From Colius striatus (Eukaryota > Chordata > Aves > Coliiformes > Coliidae), in assembly GCF_028858725.1 (NCBI RefSeq), contig NC_084790.1, positions 85,437,506-85,501,505 of the forward strand: a DNA stretch of 64,000 nt, read 5' to 3'. A model generated the notes under the pieces. That model had not been told where the DNA came from, made no database searches, and saw only the letters and a list, made by a program, of their open reading frames with translations. The position numbers and the translations under genes were made by a program. The first letter of the stretch is position 1. Each line of letters begins with the position of its first letter. Below, piece by piece: positions 1-9,900 of this stretch.

Positions 1-2990
1 TCTCAAGTTTCTAAATGTGGACTTAAAAATTTGCATAATAGGAATAATCACTCAGACATGGAACATCTGACCTAAAACAATGAAGCCAATCATTGGCGGA
101 TGAGCAGTCCTTAAGAGGAACACCTCAGACTCTTCTTGTGCCATGGCTCTCAGTAACCAGCACCCCACAAATTGCTGAGCCACAGGTTTTCCCCACCAGG
201 AGGGCTCACTCCAGCCCAATGCTCCACTTGCACCTTCCTAGCCAGGTGAACGGACGAGATGCAAGCCACACCATGGGAACACTGCAAATCCCTCCTGCAG
301 CCGCTCCCCAAGGCAGTGATACCCTGTCCTGGGCAATCAAACACTCTCCCTGCTGCTCTTTCCATCCCTGGGACAATGAAGGGTGCAACAACAGCAGCAT
401 TGACATACCATGATGCTTTTTATTTCCCTGGTGATCTCCAGAGCCACTCACACCAGGATTACTCTTAGCTCTGCAGGTTTTTTTAAGAGGTTGTGCAATG
501 CGGAAGGATTTTCCCCTTTCCTTTCATACTCGGCTTTGATGGTGCAGTTCATCCCTACTTCTTGCTGCTATTTCTGCAAGGAAAGGAGGTGTCAGCATGC
601 TAATTTTAGACAGGGAGATAGAAGCATTAAAGATAATTATTTTGCAAAAGGCTCCATGACAGCCTGTTGCTATCACAGCTCCTGCAGAAGACACAGACCC
701 GGGTCTGAGATGACCTGCTCATATAGAAACAGTATTGAAAGAGTCTCATTGCTGGATGCACAGACATGGAAACCTCTCAAGTGATGAGACTGCTGAAAAA
801 ACTGTCCAATCCTTCCCCAAGATCACCAGCAGACTCTAGAACTTTAAGTGTTTTGGCACATTAATTTCCATATCGTACTGATTTTAGCTCTTTGCTACTA
901 AGAAAGAGACTTAACTGCTCTCATGTCCTTTCTGCCTCTCCATCTCATGGCTCTGCCCTGACTCACGCTGCTTGGTGCTGAGGAGGAAACCAGCCTCAGC
1001 CACGCAGCACCCACCTGCAAAGAGCTTGTGACTGCAGCTGAGTGGGACGTTTTTCTAGTTCTTATGAAAATGCTCATGATTTCTAAAACATTCCTGTTCT
1101 GCTTTTGGACCAAATGGAGCTCTTTAGGGGGATGGACAGAACAAAAGAGCCACAAAATCACCTCCAAAAACAGCCAGTATCTCACATCTCCCTGGGCATT
1201 GCCTGGCTCACATTAGCTGCCGTGACAAAGCTTCCAGCATCCAGTGCTGTAGCATATTGAGCTTCCATCTCTTTTGAAGTGGATTATTATCTATTTTACC
1301 CTGCTTTATTAGTACTTGCTATAATATCCAGAAGTTCCGTCTGGGAGCCGTGAAATCTTTCACAGTGAAAAAGTAATACAAAGTAGGAATTTCTCCTTAA
1401 ACTATTATTGGACTTAAAGAACTGTTATCTTCCAAGCAGCTCTCGGTGGGAGCCTTCTTCCTGCCCCCACCCCAGGCCACGAGGGTTACAGAGAGGTCAG
1501 CACAGAGCCTCACTCGTGGCAGTGATGTGATGCCCATCACGACAGCTCCTGACCATCTCCCCGGACGATCGTCACCTTTTGGCTGAAGCAGCCAGGGATT
1601 ATTTGGATGCACTTCTTTCCTTGCTGTTGCTAAGTTATTCTCACTGCTACTATCATTCTTGAGAGTCAGAAGCAAAATGCAGGACCTCCCCCCCCCCACC
1701 CCCTCCTTACTCCTGGAGCCTGGCTTTGCACAGACAAAAGAAGGACATGTCCCCACCCGTGACAGCTTGACAATAGGAAAAGGCATCAGCTGAATGCAAA
1801 GGCACTGGAGGAAGAATGAGAAGACATCACACTGACCCACGGTCTGGGGGTGTTTTATTGGCACCAGGAGTTTCTTTAAGTGGTGAAGCATTTGGTGATG
1901 AGACTTGGTGGATTCATTTCCTGTAAGAGTCAGTCCATCAGCTGAAAAACCTCTGTCCATTCTTTTTTAGGCCTCTGCTGTCGTTGAGAGGGACCACACA
2001 GCTGCAAGAGAGGCTGTGGCCCAGGACACGCCACTCAAACCCACGTTCCCTGGGGAGAAGCACCTGCTATCATATCCCCCATCCTGAAACTGGAGGTGTT
2101 GGAGTACCTCCCAGAACGGGTCAGAAACGAAGAGTTTCTGTAAGTGATCCCCAAGAGAAGAGCAGCAGACCCCAGACAAAACCTGCTGCATGTAGCAGAG
2201 CTATGAGAAAACCTTTTAGAAAAGAGAGGAGAGGAATAGATTTTCATCTAAATTCATCCTTGGATGGACCTAACACTGCTAACCCTCGTGGAGTCAGGAG
2301 GTGGCTGGGGGGTAGAGGAGCGCATCCCAGGAGAACAGTGCTGGAAAGTCAGCTGAATTCTGTCAACATCTACTAGTGAGAGCTAAAGCAACTCTCCTAC
2401 CTGATTTCCTGTTAATTCCCCTTGCTGTTGACTGGTTTTAGATCTCAAGGTCTCCACTTTTTTCCTCTTTTCCAACATTTACCTGCACCTTTTCCCTGCC
2501 TTCATCCCTGCCACGTTTATACACCACAGCATCTCGTGCTTATTCCTTACTTTCTGCTGTGAGATTAGAGGAAAAGGGAAGGAGCCATCGGGCTGAGGAA
2601 GGGGAAGAAAGAGACACACGTGTCCTGGAGCATCACTTCCTCTCACACCACAGGATCGGTAAGAAAAAAAGAACCAAAAATAATAAAAAAGGCAGGATAG
2701 ACGGTTAGCTTTTCTCAACAGAGGGTTCAGAACTCTTCCTGGTGCCGCTGGTGTGACAGCAGAGGGCTGACAGCCGGGAGATGCCCCGCGGGAGCATCCT
2801 GTGCCCATCCAGAGCCCTGCGATGGGCTGGGGCTCCGCGGGTGAAGCCAAAACCATAGCACCCACGCCGGTGTACGGGTGTGTGGGTGAGAGCAGCAGGG
2901 ACACGCTCCCAGCCCACCCTGCCCTCTGCCATGCCATGTCCCACTGCCACTTTGCCCACCCGGGGAACCAGCCTCTGTGGGGCCGCCCCA
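1..2990. other. Upstream intergenic DNA, no gene seen
   Basis: I see no recognisable gene, RNA or mobile element here. A 10-base C run sits at 1688-1697. Open frames exist on both strands, the longest about 187 codons on the - strand at 1397-1960, but they lack family motifs and a convincing set of splice sites. In mammals the next gene upstream of LIPG (RPL17) lies tens of kilobases away, so an empty flank is expected. Confidence 0.6.
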
Positions 2991-3007
2991 GTCCCTGCTG
3001 TCCCTTG

Positions 3008-3560
3008 CTGTGGAGCCCACCCGTGACCACTCCATCAGGCTCACCGCCCCATCCCCCTGTGTGTCCCATCCCCTCCACCCCTGACCACCCCCACGGGCTG
3101 ACTGCCCCAAACCCCCTGCATGTCCTGGACTCCTCCCACCCGTGACCACCCCGGCGATCTCACTGCCCCAAACCTCCTGCATGTCCCAGGTCCCTCCTCC
3201 TCCCCCGCCTCCACCCGTGACCACTCTGATGGGCTCACCGCCCCCTCCCCCCGCGTGTCCCATCTCCCCTCCACCCGTGCCCACCCCGGCAGGTTCACGA
3301 CCCCATCTCCCCGCGTGTCCCATCTTCCCTCCACCCGTGCCCACCCCGGCAGGTTCACAGCCCCATCCCCCCGTGTGTCCCGTTCCCCCTCCACCCGTGC
3401 CCACCCCGGCAGGTTCACGGCCCCATCCCCCCGCGTGTCCCATCTCCCCTCCACCCGTGCCCACCCCGGCAGGTTCACGGCCCCATCCCCCCGCGTGTCC
3501 CATCTCCCCTCCACCCGTGCCCACCCCGGCGGGCTCACGGCCCCATCCCGCGGCGTGTCC
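3008..3560. repeat. 60-bp GC-rich minisatellite upstream of LIPG
   Basis: A tandem array with a 60-base period. Copies from about 3241 to 3555 are very similar, each containing the core CCACCCGTGCCCACCCCGGC; copies from about 3008 to 3240 are degenerate. One strand is C-rich and the other G-rich. Because 60 is a multiple of three, every frame stays open and produces spurious proline-rich or glycine/arginine-rich open frames on both strands. The array ends about 140 bases before the CRE of the LIPG promoter. Confidence 0.93.
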
Positions 3561-3699
3561 CGCCCCTCCCCGCATCAGTCCCCCCGCGCCGTGGCCCCGC
3601 TCCCCTCCCCTCCCCTCCCCGCCCCCCCCACGCGTGACGGCCGCGCCCCGCCCCCCCCCCCCCTCGCCGGCGCGTGGCCGTTCCATTCAAGCCCGGGCG

Positions 3700-3707
3700 T
3701 GACGTCA
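3700..3707. promoter_or_regulatory. CRE, perfect palindrome TGACGTCA
   Basis: A full cAMP-response element (TGACGTCA) about 100-130 bases before the likely transcription start of LIPG. It is the consensus site for CREB/ATF-family bZIP factors. Whether it is used is not known from sequence. Confidence 0.6.
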
Positions 3708-3719
3708 GCGAGGGCGTGA

Positions 3720-3724
3720 CCAAT
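3720..3724 (+). promoter_or_regulatory. CCAAT box
   Basis: CCAAT within GACCAATGGGAGC, 13 bases after the CRE and about 100 bases before the likely start site, in the usual orientation and distance for NF-Y binding in a CpG-island promoter. Confidence 0.55.
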
Positions 3725-3864
3725 GGGAGCGGCGCTCGGGGCCGGCGGCGCCAGGGCCGGCCCCATCGTGCCACGAGCGCCGCCCCGCGCGGCCGCTTAA
3801 AGGGCCAGACGCCGGGCGCGGAGCCGCCGCCCGCCAGAGCCGCGTCCCGCCGCGCCGCGCAGCC

Positions 3865-3982
3865 ATGGCGAGGCTCGTGCTCCTGCTCTGCATCGCCGCG
3901 ACCTGTTGCGTCGCGGCGGGAACCGCTCCGCGGGTGGCGGAGCCCGCGCTGGCTGCGGGAGGAGGCGAGCGTGGAGGGGGAG
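3865..3982 (+). CDS. LIPG: LIPG exon 1: signal peptide and propeptide
   Basis: Encodes residues 1-39 plus one base. A hydrophobic core ([15 protein letters not shown]) gives a clear signal peptide, followed by an Ala/Gly-rich linker with GGGERGGGG. The donor is G|GTGGGT: reading through would hit TGA within two codons, which fixes the boundary. This N-terminal stretch is poorly conserved in the family. Confidence 0.88.
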
Positions 3983-6900
3983 GTGGGTGAGCGAGCGCGG
4001 AGCCGCGCGGGGATGGGACGGGGCGTGCGAGGAGCAGGTTCTCCTCTCGCAGGTGAGGAGGGCTGCGGCTCTGACTTTCTCTCCTGTTCTGCTTTGCAGA
4101 TGCCGACCAGCTGGAGGAGAGGCAGGAGCGTGTGCCGGCGCCGAAGCCGCAGGTGAAGTTCAGTCTGCGGTCCGCGGCGCACGCCGAAGAGGACGGCTGC
4201 CCGCTCGCCATCGGCCAGCGCGGGCGGCTGCAGGGCTGCAACTTCAACGTGACGGCGAAAACCTTCTTCATCATCCACGGCTGGACAGTAAGTACGGGGC
4301 ATGCCGCGCGGCTCGGGACGATCGACGCTCCGCGTTCCGTTTGTCCCCTTAGGACGGGGCAGGCTGCCCTGCGGCTCGGGGATCGGGGGATTTGGGACAG
4401 CCCTTCAGATTCTGAGCACTGTGGCGTTTTAGTAGGTGCACCTGAGGTGTCTGGAGCGATGCGAACAGAGCAGCGTGAAATCACCGAACTCCTTCCCAAC
4501 TGCTCCGAATCGCTTCGCACCTGTGTCATGCGAACGGGGCACGGAGGACTTGAGGTTTTTTGCCCTGAAATCCAACTACCTGACTGCCATAAAGGTGGCA
4601 CTTGTCTTGATGCACATACTCATTTTCTGAACTTTTTAGCTGTGTGTCCACAGTCTTTACTTCTGCTGTGAGATCCCCTCAATTAAAACAACCACCCCCC
4701 CCCAAAACCGAGGGAAGGGAGAATTCATTGAACTTTCTTCTTCAGCAGTTTGAGGTGGCTGAGTGCGTGGCACTTATCACCTCGACCAGGGCTTGTGCAA
4801 ACAACGTACCAGGGCTGGTATAATAATATTGCAATCCATCAGAATTTCTGAAACTCTGAAGAAAAAAAGGTGATAAGGTGGCATGTAACGAATGCCTCTC
4901 CCTCCTGCCTTAAAAGGCAAGGCAGCTAATTACCTGCAGAGTCTCTCAAAACCTGTTTTTCTTACATCATTAGTGCAGTGCTGAGAAGTAGTGGGGCTTG
5001 CAGAGCAGCAGCCTCCTGCTGGAGCAGAATATGTAAATGATATCCAAATAACTGTGAATATGTCATCTTGGTCCTGCGAGCTGGAAACTAACAGCTGAAT
5101 CTCTCTTTTAGATGAGCGGTATGTTTGAAACCTGGCTGGGCAGCTTGGTGTCTGCTCTTCAGGAGAGGGAAAAGGATGCCAACGTGGTGGTGGTGGATTG
5201 GCTTTCGCTTGCCCACCAGCTCTACACCGATGCTGTGAACAACACGCAGGTTGTTGGAAAAAGCATAGCGAGGCTGCTCGACTGGTTACAGGTAATGTGA
5301 GTTAAGCACAGCCTCTGTTGTAAGGGACTGTTGCACAAGGGAATGGGAAGCCCGCAGAATGGGGAAGGCTCTGGTGTAATCCCAACCCCAAGGCTCGGCG
5401 GGGCGATGGCTCATAGCTGTGCTCGGCTCTCACCCCAGCACACGCTGCCCTGCTTGCCTGGGAGATGCTGAAGTGCAGCAGGGATGTCAAAGAAGTGCAG
5501 CAGGGATGTCAAAGAAGTGCAGCAGGGATGTCAAAGTGGACTCATTCAGGAGTCCTGTCTGAGTGATGGGGAGTTGGGGGTTTAAAGTCTGTGTTGGCTT
5601 GGCAAGAAGGTGAAAAAGAAGCCCCACGTTGCTACATGTGGCACTGTTCCGGTATTGAGACCTGCTGGCAGCTCCCTGGGGGAAGCTGCTCCAGGTGCTG
5701 CTCAAAGAACATTGTAATTGGGGTTGGAAGCTGGGTACTGTGTCTGGGAGCGAGCCACAGGTGCTATCCAAACTGCTGAGCTTGTCTTGAATTAAAAATG
5801 AAGCATGCTTCTCTGCCCACTCCTTTCAATCTCTTCTTAGAACTGGACTTTAGAGTCCTGCAGATAGGAGCTGTGCTAGATGCCCTGAAACACAAGGTGG
5901 CAAATTACCACATCTTGGATGGTTTTTTTCCCCACAGGAGAACCCACTCTTCAAGCTCGAGAACGTCCACCTGATCGGGTACAGCCTGGGTGCCCACGTA
6001 GCTGGCTTTGCTGGTAACCACGTCCATGGGACAATAGGCAGAATTACAGGCAAGTGGCTTTCTGAGCTGTCTCTTACTTTTCCTCAGCAGCAGCGAGTTT
6101 CCCCGAAGAGGCTCGTTTCCTGTGTTGCTGCAATGTTTTGGGCTTGCTCACTCAGAAATGATGAGTTTCCTACCTATGGTGGCAGTGGGGAGTAGGAGTC
6201 TTTCGTTTTAAACCCCAAATGCAGGAGGGCATTTAATGAAAAACCATTCAGAGGACAACCTGATCCGGAGCATATCTGAAGTGAAATGAGGGTTCAAGTT
6301 CTTATTGCCCAAATTCTAAGCCACTGAGTGATGCTGTTTTTTATAACTGTGGCTTGTAAACTAATGAGCTAATAGAAGTGAGAGCTATTGGGTGCTGCTT
6401 GGTGTGCTTGCACTGCATGGGGTGTTTGGTGCAAAAAAAAACCCGACCAGCTCTTCATTCCGAAGGTATCTTGGAGAGCGTTTCTGCTTCCAGAAGAAAG
6501 CTGATTTCAACATGTGAGAACTAAGAGCATGGGTTGCATTAAGGCATTTAAATGTGACACTGACAGTAAGACTTTCTCAGAGCATATCAATAAATATCTG
6601 CATTTAGTTAAGCAGGAAAATTGCCTAACAGTGCAGTTGGGAGATGGCTCAGGAGCACAGCTTCAGGGTGGGGGTGATGCTCAGAGCTTAGCAGAATGGG
6701 ATCTCAGATGCAAGGATTACCTGGCTGGTGCTTAAACTCTTATTAGTCCCTCCGTATGTCCAGTCTGAAAACGGATTAAGTGTCTCCAAGACAGCTTGGG
6801 CTACTGACAGTCTCTGTAGGGTTGTGAATGTCTTCTGGTGGTCAGTCATCTACCACCTCTCAAAGTATCCCTTCACTGTGACCTAGCAAAGACTTGCTGC

Positions 6901-9900
6901 CTTCAAGAGGCGATCTGGAGCTGTGGCTGTAGAGCAGACTGGTGCTGCTGCTGCCTTGTATTGCATCAAAACTGGTGTGGGACATCTTCACCTGCTCCAT
7001 GGTGCAGGGATCTTGTGGGACAGGATCAGCAGAGAGCCAGGGACTGTCTGTGTGGTACCTGGTTAGGAGGGCTGCTCACAGCAGGCTCCTGGCTATATTC
7101 TGTATGCAGTAACCCATTTTCTTACCTGGCATCTTGTGTCCTGTCTCTAATGCCAGGCTTGGATCCAGCTGGGCCGATGTTTGAGGGAGTGGACCCCAGC
7201 AAGCGCCTCTCCCCCGACGATGCTAACTTTGTGGATGTCCTTCACACCTACACGAGGGAAACACTGGGCGTTAGCATTGGGATCCAGATGCCCGTGGGCC
7301 ACGTTGACATCTACCCCAATGGAGGAGACTTCCAGCCTGGCTGTGGTTTAAGTGACGTCTTGGGAGCCATCGCCTACGGGAGTAAGTTCTTGTTGCTTAT
7401 TTTGTCTGTTATCAATGTAGACTCCTCACAAATAGTTTTGGGTTGATGCTGGGGGATGACCTGATCTGCAAGAGCAGACAAAACTATTTTTTTCCTTTCT
7501 AAACTGCTTGTGCTAGTGGGAGATAGTTGCTAGAAACTAGGCTTGCTTTTAGTTCTGAAGCAGCGTGTTCTTACTCTAACAGCTGATTAGGAACTATCAC
7601 ATAATCCCTGAATGATGGGAGTGAGAAGGGCCCTGCAGAGCTCATCCAGCACAACCCCCTGCTAAAGCAGGTTCCCCTCTATCAGGGGGCACAGGAACCT
7701 CCCGAGAAGGAGCCTCCACACCCTCCCTGGGCAGCCTGGGCCAGGGCTCCCTCACCCTTACTGTAAAACAGGTTTTTCTTAAGTAGAACTGTCTGTGTTC
7801 CAGCTGATGTCCATTACCCTTTGTCCTGTCACTGGACACTACAGAAAAAAGTGCTGTCCCATCCTCCTGACAACTATGGTTGTCTTATGCTGAGCCTAGA
7901 ATCCTCTTTAAAGCTCTTTTCATGGCAATGACTAAGTGAATGGTCCTCTTCAGTGACCTCTTGAATTGCTACTGTTTGAAACAAGTTAAGATTAGGCATG
8001 GCCAGCTCCTGTTGGGTTACAGAAAGGCACAGCTCGTTATCTTACCAGATGCTGAGGCGACAAACGCTTAAACAGAACGCAACTCTTCCTCCCCAGCCAT
8101 CGGTGAGGTTGTTAAGTGTGAACACGAGCGGTCTGTGCACCTCTTCGTGGACTCCCTGGTGAACCAGGACAAGCAAAGCTTCGCTTTCCAGTGCACCGAC
8201 TCCAGCCGCTTCAAGAAGGGCATCTGCCTGAGCTGCCGCAAGAACCGCTGCAGCGGCATCGGCTACAACGCCAGGAAAACGCGGCCCAGAAGGAACAGCA
8301 AGATGTACCTGAAAACACGAGCTGACATGCCTTTCAAAGGTATGCTTTTTCCCTCTTGGCAACAGCGTGGTCTTGTCTCCAAAAGGAGACTCCTGAAATC
8401 ATCCAATCATTAAGGTTGGGAAAGAACTTTAAAGTTGAGTCCCAGCCCTCCCCTCACCCTGCCAAGCCCACCACCAACCCATGGCCCTCAGCACCTCATC
8501 TCCATGGCTATGCAATAGCTCCAGGCATGGGGTCTCCCCCACCTCCCTGGGCAGCCCATTCCAATGCTTAATAACCCTCTCAGTAAAAAGAGTCCAATCT
8601 AAACTTCTCCTGGTGCAACTTGAGCCCATTTCCTTGTGTCCTAGCTTTCATTACTGGAGAAAAGAGATGGACCCCTACCCTTACTGCAATCCCCTTTCAG
8701 GTAGTTGTGGAGAGCGATCAAATCTCCTCTCAGCCACCTCTTCTCTAGGCTCAGTCAATGCTGGGAAAGGTGCAGAGGTGGGAGAGCAGCATCACCTCAA
8801 AGCAATACAGCACCAGGCATTAGTGTTTCACTGTCCTGTGCCATGCCTTTTGAGCAGGACTGGAGCTTACATTTCATACTTGCAAGACCAACCAGCCCAA
8901 CCTTAGAGCAGGCTAAGTTTAGGAGAGCCCTCTCCAGAGGGGGCCTGCTGCTGCTGTCATGTAAATGTCAGCTTTGTAAGCAGCAAGGGCCAGAAAAAGA
9001 CATAGATGATGTCTCAAAGAAAGGGTCTAGCCTTTGCCAGACAACGTTACTGCACCAAGAGCAGTGCTGAGCAATGCTGTCTCTCAACAAAGCTGTTTCC
9101 ATTTATGCTCTCCCTGTTTCTCTCCAGTCTACCATTATCAGATGAAGATGCATGTCTTCAGCTACAAGAGCTTGGGAGACATTGATCCCACCTTCTCTGT
9201 CACCCTTCACGGCACCAATGGAGACTCTGAACCCCTCTCTTTAGAAATGTAAGTAAACTGGCCTGTTGCATTTCATTAAGAAGGTCACTGGAACCAGACA
9301 AGGTGGCATCATTCTTTTGCCTCTGGTGACACTAGCATTGCACACCTGAGCCTAGAAGCCTCACTACATCACCATTCAAAACCTTTTAATCCAATAACTT
9401 AATTATAATTTCTTGCTGAGAGAGCAATTTGATGTGCCCAGTCCTCTACATATCTGCCTTCACCGCTTCTTGTTTCGGTTTCCCCCTCCACCCTTTGGGT
9501 ATAGTCTGAAAGCACACATCTCTGGAGGCATTGCTGACCTCCTCTAGCCTCTCCCAGAAGAAACACGAGGCATGAAATCTGCCTTCAAGCTATGGAAGGA
9601 TGGCTGAGCCAAATACATGATGCATTGTCTTGAACCAGCTCCCCAAACTCGCTGTGGTGTAATTGGCTGCTAACTGGTGACAGATGAATGTGGAGGGCTT
9701 ACTCATCTGCAAAGGGCTCTGTTTGCATGGAATGAATGAGAATCTGGCATGCTTCCATAAGGAAGAAATAAACACTGAGCCTCTGCTTGTCTTTCAGGCT
9801 TGATCAAATTGGCCTCAACGCTACCAACACCTTTCTAGTCTATACTGAAGAGGACATGGGTGAGCTTTTAAAGATAAAGCTCACCTGGGAAGGAACATCT

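Larger units (their letters stand above)
3690..3864 (+). promoter_or_regulatory. LIPG: LIPG core promoter and 5' UTR
   Basis: Between the CRE and the start codon lie a CCAAT box, a CG-rich block, a weak A/T-rich word (TTAAAG, 3797-3802) in a TATA-like position, and a GC-rich leader. Transcription probably starts around 3820-3835, but this is inference: no start site can be read directly. The ATG context GCAGCCATGG is a near-ideal Kozak sequence. Confidence 0.7.
3540..4080. other. CpG island spanning LIPG promoter and exon 1
   Basis: CpG density rises sharply here compared with the CpG-poor flanks. The stretch covers the proximal promoter, 5' UTR, coding exon 1 and the start of intron 1. It includes long C runs near 3626 and 3650 and several GC-box-like GGGCGG or CCGCCC words. 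This is the usual layout of a vertebrate CpG-island promoter. Confidence 0.85.

Noticed and set aside
1397..1960. 187-codon - strand frame upstream of LIPG
   Set aside because: No recognisable domain and no splice context. It spans a poly-C run and is consistent with a chance open frame.
3008..3560. Regular repeats resembling a CRISPR array
   Set aside because: This is a vertebrate locus and the copies are contiguous with no unique spacers: it is a minisatellite.
2727..3719. Overlapping long open frames of 160-320 codons on both strands
   Set aside because: They follow the 60-bp repeat, whose length is a multiple of three, and continue into the CpG island. All frames stay open for that reason, and no motif is present.
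7118..7136. Strong donor-like word on the - strand inside LIPG intron 4 (and others at 8041 and 14561)
   Set aside because: Isolated, with no open frame or acceptor to pair with. Such matches are expected by chance.
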